Part shown: positions 48,001-58,563 of the stretch, piece by piece | Numbering within the stretch: the stretch's first letter is position 1 | How the letters are laid out: each line of letters starts with the position of its first letter | NCBI GenBank assembly: GCA_021397835.1 | Contig: JAJFZO010000609.1 | Location: 5,706,001 to 5,770,000, forward strand | From: Moringa oleifera | Taxonomy: Eukaryota > Streptophyta > Magnoliopsida > Brassicales > Moringaceae | Reading direction: 5' to 3' | DNA: 64,000 bases | Position numbers and translations under genes: made by a program | Notes under the pieces: model-generated | The model's database searches: none | Seen by the model: only the letters and a program-made list of their open reading frames with translations | Told to the model about the DNA's origin: nothing

Positions 48001-48262
48001 CCGATTTCTTATTTGTGTAAGATCTAGAAGAACACTCTTCTCCATGCCAAATCCATCTCTTGTACCTCTGATCAATCCCTTTACTAAACAAATGATACTT
48101 TACTTCTTCAACACTTGATAATGTCAAATTAGCACATGATTGACAAGGACATATAATGAGTATAGGATCTTCACAATGAGAAATGGCAAAAGCAAGAAAC
48201 TCATCCACTCCATCAGAAAACTCCTTGGACAATCTATTCAAGTGCATCCAAGATTTATCCAT
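45058..48262 (-). pseudogene. CACTA-2 TNP2-type transposase with internal deletion
   Basis: Minus strand, ATG 48262 (MDKSWMHLNRLSKEFSDGV) to TGA 45058-45060. Starts with the transposase-associated domain (CPCQSC, RWIWHGE), then Transposase_21 (KYGWSDKSFSDLLSCLSNMF, CLTCGLSRWKENGK, SADGINPHSSLSTAYSCW, LPPWLRMKQKFMMLSLLI). It continues with YLKYWKCLHVHHILDVMHIE, a DUF4218 region (GLKSHDCHALMQQLLPLAIC, YPFERFMKILKGYVRN) and DUF4216 (VNGYRFHAWQHDNSRVIQNS, VVATTMQISSAKDKNPVI). The segment after INDF(S/P)AY is missing: the motifs for the GNLSGC and CPIC region are replaced by a repeated VGVEVYDS stretch, matching duplicated DNA at 47008-47035 and 47105-47131. Stops and frameshifts occur near 47460, 47130 and 46630. 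Transposition function is lost. Confidence 0.9.
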
Positions 48263-49159
48263 ATTTTTTCCTATGATGACAAATAAAAGAAAACCCACTT
48301 ATTATGCATGTTTATTATGTATGTAATACATATCATGTAAAGTAATGTTATTATAAAAATAAGATTAAAAAATAATGTGCCTACTAGACTGAAAGGCCTC
48401 AAGCAAAACGAAGACTATTTCTTCGAAACACATGGTACATTAGTAGATTACTAAGAAATTACCAACCTGGAATGATGTTATCTGTGCAGAAAAAGTAATG
48501 GCTTATGTCTGAAGGGTTTTGACTTTTCTTTCAAGTTCTATTAATATGTAACAAGCTTTCCTTTCCTTCAAACGAGCAATTAACTATCACAGTAATTATC
48601 CTGCATGATGAACCATATCATCTGTGAGAAAAAAAAACCTTTATTACTAGCACAAAAAAATACTAAAAAAGTTGCACTTTAATTGAAGTGTCAGAGTATC
48701 AATAAACTATTTTTCTCAATGATTATTCTTTATTATTGGTTTCTCTCAAGGATTCAATTCATGTACTAAATGGTAGTCCTATATTATGACACCCATATGC
48801 AACAAAATGATAGAATATTGGTGCTTTTGTCTTCTATGTGGCGGGGTTAATCAAGTGGCAGCTCCTTTTCCAAGCTTACATGTGTGATGATTCTCCGAAA
48901 AGGGCAAACCTGGCTAGCCCACCAGGATTCAATTATCAACCTAGGATTCAATTATCAACACATAAATATGGATGACAAAGAGAAATCTCTGATATTTTCA
49001 TCGATTATATAGTGTTGAAAAAGAGAAATCTCTGATATTTTCGGGTATTTTCGAGGGAGAATGAAGAACGCCACTGCGTAGGTAAAGAGCTTTCTGGATA
49101 TTTACAGTACATCTTGTGTACTATTTAAATTTTATTACTATCAAAATCATTACATAAGA
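48263..49159. other. 5' region of the CACTA-2 genes
   Basis: No gene seen. A 29-bp phrase around AAAAGAGAAATCTCTGATATTTTC occurs twice (near 48978 and 49018). Probably promoter and leader of the TNP2 gene. Confidence 0.45.
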
Positions 49160-49495
49160 TTCCGATTGACCGAGTGGTAAAGTCTCATAAAATTGACTAA
49201 GAGAGCCTGGGTTTAAGTCAACCCCCAGGCTTCATTCTCAAAATAATTCAAACATATGTTTTATTAAACAAACAACATAACAAACCAAAATCAAACGGTG
49301 GAGCAAATGGTTGTAAGTCCGAAATAAGGTTCAGTAGGGCTTAGGTTCGAGTTTGTTGGTTTGCATTTTCAATCAAGTATTTAAATTAAATATCAATCTG
49401 TCCAAGACATGTCATATGTTCTCTTTTGGCTAGATGGCAATGACATTTATCAATCTCTCCAAGAGAGATTAGGTTCGAGTCTCCATCACAAACTT
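49160..49495 (+). repeat. Three successive tRNA-like (SINE-like) modules
   Basis: Three segments each have an A-box-like and a B-box-like element in tRNA order. First: TTGACCGAGTGGTAAAG with GGGTTTAAGTCAACCCCC (49169-49232). Second: TGGAGCAAATGGTTGTAAG with TTAGGTTCGAGT (49301-49354). Third: TTTTGGCTAGATGGCAATG with TTAGGTTCGAGTCTCC (49424-49485). None folds into a convincing full cloverleaf by eye, so they look like tRNA-derived SINE heads or decayed tRNA-like sequences rather than tRNA genes. Confidence 0.45.
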
Positions 49496-49509
49496 TTTTC
49501 TTTTCTAAT

Positions 49510-49640
49510 TACAGATTTTTTATGACGGTCTCTTAGGACCGTCATGTATACTATGTTTTTTATGACGGTCTTTTCAGACTATTATGTATTTAATTTTTTA
49601 ATGACGTTCATAAAAGACCGTCATAAAATACCGTCATTAA
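49510..49640. repeat. CACTA-2 right subterminal repeats
   Basis: ATGACGGTCTCTTAGGACCG, ATGACGGTCTTTTCAG and AAGACCGTCATAAAATACCG units precede the terminal repeat ending at 49660. Confidence 0.9.
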
Positions 49641-49665
49641 AAATAAGTTTTCTTGTAGTGTATGT

Positions 49666-49795
49666 AAACTTTGACTTATTACTATGATAGTTTATTATAC
49701 ATTATAAACAGTTTGAATTATTTTGAAATTAAACTTTGACTTATTACTATGATAGTTTATTATACATTATAAACAGTTTGAATTATTTTGAAATT
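49666..49795. repeat. 65-bp tandem duplication beside CACTA-2
   Basis: AAACTTTGACTTATTACTAT... is repeated exactly with a period of 65 bases, beginning five bases after the CACTA-2 end. The left flank of CACTA-2 has no such copy. Confidence 0.9.
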
Positions 49796-50284
49796 TTTTG
49801 ATTTATTTGTTTTGTATAAAACCAGTGTAATTCAGCAAGGAATGCAACTTTTCTCTTAAATTTTAATCAAGTTATTTATGGATAAGCTATAAATTAATTA
49901 CAAATTTTGGGTTTAACTTGAAATTTGCTTGAAAATTACTAGTGATTAACTAAGATTTTTCATAAGCTCCTCTCGGAAGAGTGTTGTAGTTACTAAATTC
50001 ATGAGTTGCATCAGTTAAAGAGGAAGTCTAAGCCAAAGTCATTTCTTGAGTTTGTTAAGTGAAGTTTTGCCAAGTTTCACATTGCATGGCAAGTTGGTGG
50101 GTTGATCATTTCTTAGTTGGTTAATAGTGGATTGTTAATGCTTGTGAGCTAGCATATGTCGTGCTTTTAGTTTTGGTTATTTTTCTCAAAATATAGGTCA
50201 AATAAAGTGAAGTAATAGCTTGTGTATTGTGGCTGCTCCTTAGAAGATTATTGCGAGTCATTAAGAGAAGATGTCAAATTTTTG
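49796..50284. other. Region left of the Ty3/gypsy remnant, possible LTR remnant
   Basis: No gene seen. A TGGTATTGATC motif at about 50293, shortly before the gag-like start, resembles the initiator-Met tRNA primer-binding site of plant Ty3 elements, so part of this stretch could be a 5' LTR. I found no matching 3' LTR in the window. Confidence 0.35.
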
Positions 50285-50348
50285 CTAAAGGTGGTATTGA
50301 TCTCTTTTGCAAATAAACATTGTGGTTTGGGCTCAACAGTCAGGTCAG

Positions 50349-52262
50349 ATGTCTAACAAAGAAAGAATTGAAAGCTTAGAGAAGAGACCCTGTGGAGTCG
50401 AGCTCGAGATGGCTTACAAAATTCAACACTTAAATGATACACTAAGCAAGCTGTCTAATGCCATTCTTACTAATTAAGCTACCACTTATAGTAATGTCCT
50501 CGAAGGTATCACATCTAGTAAGTGGTCGCTGCTTGTCAAAGGTGAGGGTCGAGATGGTTTAGATGGAGGAAAACCATTGTTTGCTTAGAAATCAACTTAA
50601 TTAGAGTTTTCTCGATTATCAAGAGATGACCTAACCAAATGGTTTCTAAGGGTGGAGCAATTCTTTAATTACTAGAATACTCTTGAAAATCATTGGTTTC
50701 CTATCATCTTTAAGGCAACACCAATCAATGGTGGCAATGATTGCAATAGGCCTATAAAGAAGAAAGAAGAAAGTGATGTAGGAAACTTTTTAAGAAGAGC
50801 TTCAGGCACGGTTTGGCATTATCAAAGGTGGAGATTTTGACAAGGCACTATCAAAAATCAAACAAATGGGTTTGTTGTGAGATTACCAGAAGGAATTTGA
50901 GAGATTAGCAAACCATGTGCACATATGGACTTAAAAAACCTTGGTGGGAACATTTATGGGAGGTTTTAAGCTGAAAACTTCAAATGGTATCCACATGTTC
51001 AAGCCGAAGACATTAAAAGAAGCGAACAGTTTAGGCCGCATGCATAAGGAGCAAATAAGTCATCAGTTTCAAGCTACAACTAGTTATCATGCGCTGCCCA
51101 AACCAACAAATACTACTAAACAAAAGGCAGCCTTAACATGTCTTTCATGGGAGGAGATGTAAAGGAAACAAACCTAAGGCCTTTGTTTCAATTGTGACGA
51201 GAAGTTTAGCCCTGATCACAAGCACGACGGCCCTCAATTATTACTATTAGAGTTAGAATCTGACAATAGAATTGATCATGGGTCTAGTGGGATTTAATGA
51301 AAAGCTTATTGAGGTGTCATAAGAGATATAAGAATGTGCCAATTCTATTTCAAGGTATTCCCTTCACCATCATAAATTACTTATTGCCACTAATTAGGTT
51401 GGACTTTTTGTTAAGGATACGATGGTTAGCATAACTTGGCACGGTTGCTTATGGTTGGCAATGCTTCACCATGGAGTTCCAGTGGCAAAATCAACACCAT
51501 AAATTGCAAAAAAATCTCAAACCCACTATATAAGTATCACTACGAGAAGTTGAGAAAGAATTAAGGCAAAGTAGTTTTATGTTTACTATTTGTGTACCTT
51601 CGTGGAGTGAGATGAAATTGCAATAGGTGCATTCTTATGTCCTTTATTGACATATTTCAAGGACAGAGCACTTATTAGAAAGAGGAATTGAGTACTAAAT
51701 CATCCTTAAGGATGGAGTCGAAGCTATCAATGTTAGACCTTATAGGTATGCCCAATTTCAAAAAGCTTACACTTAAAAACAAGTTCATGACATGTTAAAA
51801 TTTAGGTTAATTAAACCAAGTACTATTCCTTTTTCTTCACCGGCTCTTTTGGTTAAAAAGAAAGATGGAAGTTGGTAATTTTGTACTCATTATAGACTCT
51901 TTACCATCAAAGGTCGATTTCCAATACCCACAGTTGATGGCATGTTGAATGAACTTTATGGAGCTGCTTTATAAAATTAAACTTAAAACTTGACTACTAT
52001 CAAGTATGTGCACACCCTTCTAATAGTCACAAAACTGCATTTTGAATGCATAATGGCCATTATGAATACTTAGTTATGTCATTTGGACTTTGTGATGCCC
52101 TGTCCACCTTCCAAGCCATCATAATTCCATCGTTCAACAACATCTTATAAAATTCATATTAATCTTTAATGACGATATCTTGGTTTATAGCCCCAATTAG
52201 ATCATGCATGTTGAACATGTTAAACAAGCTTTTGAAATTTTAAGATATTATCAATTTTACCT
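50349..52262 (+). pseudogene. Truncated Ty3/gypsy retrotransposon (gag and start of RT)
   Basis: A gag-like reading starts near ATG 50349. It has a zinc-knuckle region at about 51176-51225 (GLCFNCDEKFSPDHKH, final Cys replaced by His). The reverse-transcriptase N-terminal part lies at about 51830-52200 (VKKKDGSW followed by a stop, GRFPIPTVDGMLNELYGAAL, and a later ILVYSP-like region). Many stops and frameshifts are present. The catalytic YxDD region is not intact, and RNase H, integrase and the 3' LTR are missing. The protease region (51240-51700) is not recognisable. This is an old dead copy, described only as found. Confidence 0.8.
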
Positions 52263-52660
52263 AAAATACTACAAGAAAATCCAAAAATAGCGATAAAATT
52301 TAATGACAGACAAAATGAGTTTCTAAATAATGATAGATTCTTGATAATATTGCTACAAAAGAAACAATTTTACCTTACCAATCGATTAGATATTCGCCGT
52401 TAACTTTAATTTTAATTAATTTATATTATTATTTTAGGCATATTAGTGACCAAATTATCAGTCTCTATCTGGCATGATCTCCATATGAAGCATTTGTATC
52501 CACATATAAGCCTTTCAACTTTGCTTTCAGTTCTTTTAGTTTTACTGTTACTAGGATGTCTAGCTCAACGAGTTGCAAAGTATAAGTATACAGTAGATTT
52601 TTGTAAAGAATGACACGTAAGTATTCGTAATTAATATTTTTTATTACTTTGTATCCTTAT
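52263..52660. other. Spacer with a CACTA-like end fragment
   Basis: TACTACAAGAAAATCC at about 52268 resembles a CACTA terminal repeat, followed by AATTTAATGACAGAC, but I find no partner end. The rest is AT-rich with no gene. Confidence 0.35.
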
Positions 52661-52689
52661 CACTACAACAAAAACGGGATTATTTTACA

Positions 52690-52890
52690 TTAGATAGTTC
52701 ACAATTTTAATAACAACTGTGAATAAAAGAATTGTTGTTCACAGTTGTAACAAAACTGTGAACAAAGGTTACTTTTATTCACAGTTTTTATTAAAACTAT
52801 GAATAAAAATGTATATGTTTACAGTTATGCTTCTAACTGTGAATTAAAAAAACCTTTTATTCACAGTTATGTTTATAACTGTGAACAAAA
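52690..52890. repeat. CACTA-3 left subterminal repeats
   Basis: At least five inverted or direct units, such as TTCACAGTTGTAACAAAACT, ACTGTGAATAAA and TTCACAGTTATGTTTATAAC. Confidence 0.88.
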
Positions 52891-52961
52891 ACAACCTCTG
52901 TCCACCAATATTCATCTATGTTTTCAATTTTTTTGCCCCTGTTACGATTACTTATTTTTAC

Positions 52962-53135
52962 CTCTGGGTCGTTGGCCTCATCGTCCACTGCAGCTTGTTC
53001 AACCCGACACCTTCTCTCTCAGCCATGGTGGTCAACTGATACAAGCTTAGAGGCAACATCTTCAGCTACAATCTTGGTGGTATGGGTTGCAGCGCCGGCC
53101 TTATCTCCATAGACCTCGCCAAACAGCTCTTACAG
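52962..53135 (+). pseudogene. 3-ketoacyl-CoA synthase (KCS) fragment, captured
   Basis: One reading frame gives VVGLIVHCSLFNPTPSLSAM, VVN, an in-frame TGA (53037-53039), then [20 protein letters not shown] and [12 protein letters not shown]. The GCSAG carries the catalytic Cys of type III condensing enzymes that elongate very-long-chain fatty acids in the endoplasmic reticulum. About 58 codons remain of a family usually near 500 residues. Similarity stops at 53135 and before 52962. It lies directly after the left subterminal repeats of CACTA-3 and is certainly not functional. Confidence 0.88.
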
Positions 53136-53539
53136 ATCTGCCTTCAATCATTACTTAACTCACTGTACATGTCAATCCCGAGGCTCTACCTGCAGCCTAA
53201 CCTATTTTGTTCTGTATATTGTCTCTAAATTTTCCTTTGAGCTTAATTAACATGTAGGAATGATTTAGCCATTGAACTTGAGATTAAAATTAATTAATCT
53301 GGGGAAGCCATCTTTGGGATTATAGAAAAGATGCATAGTAACCCGTAGAAATTGTACAGTAAGAGTAAGAATTCACATCCATTCTGACAAGCTAGTTGGT
53401 GTAGTTCGAAAGATTGCCAGTGGCAATATGTGATACTTATTCCATGCTTTCTTTGCATTAAATCAGTTCTTCTATCCAAGCGTGTTATTGTATTTAACCT
53501 GTGTATATGAAAACCCATGATTTGTGTTACCTTTCAATT
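53136..53539. other. Unassigned stretch between captured fragments
   Basis: No recognisable coding sequence on either strand; it may be flanking DNA brought in with one of the captured genes. Confidence 0.4.
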
Positions 53540-54112
53540 TGCACAGATCCTATCAAACAAGAATTATTTTGCACATCTTCGGCATCTTTTTAACAACCTT
53601 AAATCGTTGGAGTTGTATACCGCTTTCAAAAGACATAACATTCCAAGGCTAGCATGCTTGTTCAGGAGCTCTCCCACATTTCACACGCTCATACTCAAGA
53701 TTATCAATGATTATGAGATTAAAAGGAGAGTAAGTACTATCATTTTATTCCATTCTTATTCTCTCCTTTACTGTGGCACACATATGCACTAAATTTTTTT
53801 GATCACATTCAGTAATGGGACAATGACCTGTGGGACATGTCTACCTCTGTGTTGGAACAATATTGGGAGTCTCAAACCTAAAGTTTGAAGCCTTTCCTAA
53901 ATCATCTTAATGTAGTGAAGATCCATGGCTTTCTAGAATGTGAGAATGAAGTTATTCCAGCAAAGTTTTTGCTCAAGCATGGAAAGGCCTTGCAAGAAAT
54001 GACTCTTTGCACTGGACATTGCAATTATATGGATTCTCTATGGTGACAAAAGATTAGGTCACAGATGATGGGATTTTCTTGGGCTTTTTCTAATGCTAAA
54101 ATTTCATTCCAG
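53540..54112 (+). pseudogene. F-box/FBD/LRR gene fragment, captured
   Basis: Exon 1 (about 53540-53729) has HLFNNLKSLELYTAFKRHNI, PRLACLFRSSPTFHTLILKI and NDYEIKRR. A GT-AG intron (53730-53812, GTAAGT to TTCAG) separates it from exon 2, with WDNDLWDMSTSVLEQYWESQ, a TAA, then FLNHLNVVKIHGFLECENEV and KFLLKHGKALQEMTLCTGHC. The order (LRR-like end, then the VKI.GF and KFLLKHGK FBD motif) is typical of plant F-box/FBD/LRR proteins, which are predicted substrate receptors of SCF ubiquitin ligases. The F-box is absent. Stops include TAA just after the intron where relatives have a coding residue, and TGA at about 54044. Confidence 0.85.
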
Positions 54113-54884
54113 TAGTCTTGATCATATATAGAGATGCTAAGGTGTTGCTCTTGATCTCTTGATCTTCGTATCGTCCATGCTTAGAAATATATCAGAAGCA
54201 TGCATGCATATACTGATATCGAAGATTGAGTAAAACCTTGGACCTTCAGAAAGTTTTGATGCAATTTGCTGGTCAGCCATTTGCATCAAGAAAATGTGGA
54301 TTCAATGATGTTATCTGAGCATGTGTTCATGTTATTAGAGGCCAGACTTCCATCCTTCTCCTTTATGGCTGACAGGGTAGGGGACATGAAGGCTCCATCT
54401 CATGACAATTTCTTAAGGAGCCAAGGCCCTAATCATTTTGATGAAAATTAGTGATTCATTATTTTTCTCTTTGTTTATGAAGAATCATGCAATTAGCAAT
54501 CATTGCTCTTTGGAACCATTTTTTTCAAGCTTGCATGCTTTTCCTTCTTTTAAGCTGCTTACAGACATATTTTCATCACTGTCTCATGCCAGCTGTACAT
54601 TAATTTGTATACGAAACTAGAAGATCATAAATTTCTGGTGTTCAAACTGATCTTCTGCAATTATAAAGAAGTAAATCCAACTAGAGATGTGCTGTAAAAT
54701 TAAGCCAAACCATGAATTTATTCCAAAAGAATTAAAAGGATCCAGTGCTTCAGGTTTAATTAATGAAGCTGTAAACAAGATACTTTTTGTAGGTGTTCCC
54801 TTGACAAAGCTTAAGGGGCAAGGACCAATAGTGGGCAGAATTGCTTGAAGTTGACAGCGAGCAATGACTGAATAAAGGCACCAG
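54113..54884. other. Non-coding DNA after the FBD fragment
   Basis: No family recognised; the frames 54266-54451 and 54438-54620 have no domains. Possibly the 3' flank captured together with the FBD gene. Confidence 0.4.
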
Positions 54885-55010
54885 ACTTTTATTCACAGTT
54901 ACAGCCATCACTGTGAATAAAGGCACCAGAATTTTATTCACAGTTATATCCATAACTGTGAATAAAGGGTTTTATTCATAGTGTTGGCCGTAACTGTGAA
55001 TAAAAGCTCT
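54885..55010. repeat. Second block of CACTA-3 subterminal repeats
   Basis: Five or six inverted units of TTTATTCACAGTTA and ACTGTGAATAAAGG, same core as 52690-52890. The captured gene pieces lie between the two blocks. Confidence 0.88.
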
Positions 55011-55369
55011 GCATCTTCTCCAAAAACATCGATAAACTTCATTCATTCATTTTTTTTTCTCCACTTACTCAACATAAACTTCAATTCTTCAGGTAGTAAA
55101 AATATCAGGTATGAAGTGCACACTATAAAGAGAGCCTCTCTGGATTCTAGATGTGCAAACCAAACATTCAATCGGCCCTAACTATTTGCATCGAAAGGAT
55201 TAAGAGTGTGCATAGTGCTGCTTGCTTTTGGGTTCCACAACTGGCAGCTTGAATCTCCTTTCTTTTTTTTGGTAAGTTTAATCCTTTCTCCCAAAATGTT
55301 GTGCTTATCTTTTTTATTAAAATGAAGAAATTATTATTCCTCGATTTTTTGCTTTTAGTTTCATTATTT

Positions 55370-56480
55370 TTAAGCTCAAATCTGGATGTGGTTCTCCTTC
55401 CATTGAGATTCTAGATATGTGCATGGTTTCACTTTCATCGAAATTCTATATTTGTTTTGAGGTTTAAAATGTTTGTTAAGGTCCCAGATTTAGATATATG
55501 CGGTCCCTAATATGGGATGAGAGTTCCTGGGTGAGAGGCTTCAGATTTAGGCTGAGAGTTTCGAATCTGGGTGAGGGGTTCTAGATCTAGGCTGAGGTTC
55601 TAGATCTAAGTGAGGGATCTGGTGATTCCAGATCTAGCTGAGGGGTTTCAGATCTAGGCTAAGGATTCCAGATCTAAGTGAGGGGTCTGAAGGTTCCAGA
55701 TCTGGGTGAGGGGTTTCAACTCGGGGTCTAGATTCCACATCTATGTTAGAGGTTCCAAATCTAGGTGCATGACTTCAGATCTAGGCTAAGGATTCTAGAT
55801 CTGAAGTCTGATTTTGGATATGTACTGGGGATTCTAAAACTATCTGCAGGGCTTTAAATATAGGATAGGGATTTGATATCTTCATTGGGATTTCAGATAT
55901 GTGCTGGGAGTTCTAAATCTAGATATGACGTTTTTAATCTGGGTTAGGATTTCAGATCTATGCCAGAGGTTCTAAATCTGGATGAGGTAGGTTTTAGATT
56001 TTGGCTAAGGATTCTAGATCTTGGTTGAGATTTTAGACGTATACTAGGATTTCCATATCTGGGTGTGAGGTTTTAGATTTGGGCTAGAGATTGCAGATCT
56101 TGGTTAGAATTTTAGAGCTTGAGGGTTCAAAATTTGGGTTCGAGATTTTAGATATGGGCTACGGATTCCAAACCTGTGCTGGGGTTCTAGATATGGGCGC
56201 GAGTTTCTACTTCCATTTAGATTCTAGATCTAGGCGTGGTTCTACTTGTATTGGGGTTTCACATCTCGATTAGGGATTTCAAATTTATACTGGGGGTTTC
56301 AGATTTGTGATGCGGGTTCTAAATTTAGGTGCGAGGTTTTACTTTCATTAGGGTTCTAGATCTGGACATGGTTCTACTTCCATCGAGGTTCTACATCTAA
56401 CATATCAAAATCTTGGCTTTCACTGATTGCAACAAAGGAAGATATGGTTCTACTTTTATCCGGGTTTCAGATCTAGCTGA
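55370..56480 (+). repeat. Degenerate CCAGATCT-type repeat tract, ~1.1 kb
   Basis: Dozens of imperfect units of about 20-25 bases built on TTCCAGATCTAGGCTGAGGG and TTTCAGATCTGGGTGAGG, with irregular lengths. No open reading frame of note. It occupies the same relative place in CACTA-3 as the 106-bp array in CACTA-1, between the subterminal repeats and the transposase gene. Confidence 0.8.
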
Positions 56481-58492
56481 TTAAAATATCTTTTTAGTTT
56501 TGGTAAGATTAATCTTTTTTTTCCAATTTATAATTACTTTTTTCTTTTTATTAATATCAACTTTTTTTTTCTTTTCCAGCTATTGGCATGGCTCTTTTCT
56601 AGCAAATATGACCAAAAAAGAGCTTTGTGGACCTTGATTTAAGTTTGCTTCTCGAGAAAATTTTAATAGCAAGCAAACTATCATGCAACCTAAATTAAAG
56701 CATGAGATAAATCATTATCTAAAGTAAAAGACAAATGAAATACTCATGGTTCAATATTCAGAATTATGTTATAAATAAAGTATTGAGCAAATAATATATT
56801 GTATGTAACAATCAAGGAGGAAGAATCTGTAACTTTTTATATCTTTGTTTTCAAGTCATTTACTTTTTGTTTATATATAAATACAAATTTGCATCGATCT
56901 ACTTGTTCCTATACAAATATTTTTCCAGTATGTTGAGTAACTTTACACTATGACATTGAAAAATCAAATGTCACCATAAGAAAGAAAAATATCCCAATCG
57001 GTATTATTTTTCATGAATAACGGTAGCATGAGAAAAAGTTTTTAACAATATAAAAGAAGTATAAGGTGGGATTTAAGTTAATTGTTATCATTATTGATTG
57101 TAACAAATTAAAACATCTCATAATTTATAGATTGTAAAGATTTATAAATTTGTCTGAAGAATTTATGTGAAATGATGATTGGTCATTTGTTGTTTCATAT
57201 CATTTGTGTGCTATTTTATTATTACAATTAAAAAGCAATAATTAAATAAAATTAGGAGTATTAATTAAAATATTTTAATAATTTAATTTTATGATATTTT
57301 ATAATGGTATTTGTATTTTTATAACGATTATTAAAAATCAAATAGCAATAATATCTACAATGATCATCATTACATAAAAAAAAATGGTAATGATATTGAC
57401 CAAATTTGAGAAATTTGTTTAAAATGAGGAGACTATTATATGATCCCCAATTTTATATAGGCAGAAGCCCAAGACTAACATTATTAAAATATTAAATTTT
57501 ATTATTTTTGATTTATGTAATAAAAATTTAAATTTAGTCTGATCATAATTACAATCTGTGGATGATATTATTAATTATTTGATTTCATTTAGAGTTTTGT
57601 TAGTAAATATAGTTTAGTTTGTGTCATTGATAAAAATCTTGCAGATACATTAACAAAAATATTTTTTTTTCAGATTATCATTAATTCGAAGGTCTTTAGA
57701 AGTGGGTTTATATAGTAAGTTGATCTTTTTATTTTCAATTTTTTGAGTATTCATTTTTTCTTAAAAAAGTTGACAACTTCAAAAATTTAGTAATTGTGAT
57801 TAATAATAAGCTAATTAGCAAAATTATTATTGAAATGTGATTTGTGTTTCTGCAAGAGAAGATAATATTGCAAGCTAATTAAGGAATCATCATTAAGGTA
57901 AGCATTATTCTTTTACAAAATTTTATTTACTGATTTTTTAATTTAATGTAAATTTAAGTCATACTTGTGCAATTTTACATTTAAAATTTATTTCACCAAT
58001 TAGTAAAAAAATCCATTTAAGTGTACAATATTAGCACATTATGCTTAGTAAATATAACCTTAGATATCGTTTTAGAATTATAAATAAATATTTTATTATA
58101 GTCCACGTGTATAACATGTGGATTAAATAAAAATTTTTCGTTTATAATTTTTTAATTGTTTAGTTTGGACAGTTTAAAAATGCAATATTTATGTATTGCA
58201 CATGATGTAAAAATCTTGATTCATTTTATTTCATAATGAATTTCGAGTAACATATCCTTTGTTCTTCGAGTACATACTAGTGGATATTTATTGGTGTTTT
58301 GATTTGAAGAAAAAAAATATACTAAAAACTATCTACAGAAGTTATGTACTTGAAGAACTATAGGGATACGCTGTCGAATTTTTTATGAAATTAAATGAAG
58401 TATGATTTATCACGTGCTCCACATAGATGTTGCATTTTTGAATGGTATAGGATCATCCTACCTATAAAAATTGGTTGACATGCATATATATA

Positions 58493-58523
<31 letters not shown>

Positions 58524-58563
58524 TCAAGTTGATGTGCTAACATATGATGTGTTAAATATTAGA
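56481..58563. other. AT-rich leader region before CACTA-3 TNP2
   Basis: No supported gene. An (AT)n microsatellite lies at 58486-58520. Two short readings suggest copia-type retroelement scraps (DKNLADTLTK near 57630 and HIDVAFLNG near 58420), but each is too short to call. Confidence 0.4.

Larger units (their letters stand above)
40652..49660 (-). mobile_element. CACTA-2 transposon with perfect TAT target duplication
   Basis: 9,009 bases. The left end CACTGCAAGAAAACAAATC starts at 40652; the right end in reverse complement reads CACTACAAGAAAACTTATT and ends at 49660. The flanks 40649-40651 and 49661-49663 are both TAT. Subterminal repeats with the core ATGACGGTC fill 40675-40885 and 49510-49640. 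TNP2-like (45058-48262) and TNP1/Ulp1-like (41722-about 44930) genes are both on the minus strand. Its proteins and repeats differ from those of CACTA-1 and CACTA-3, so it is a separate family. Internal deletion and stops in TNP2 make it non-autonomous. Confidence 0.95.

Noticed and set aside
49160..49495. Functional tRNA genes
   Set aside because: A- and B-box-like motifs are present but I cannot build acceptor, anticodon and T stems for any of the three; treated as SINE-like instead.
57600..58460. Ty1/copia fragment (DKNLADTLTK-like and HIDVAFLNG-like strings)
   Set aside because: Two short matches about 800 bases apart with no supporting sequence around them; could be chance.
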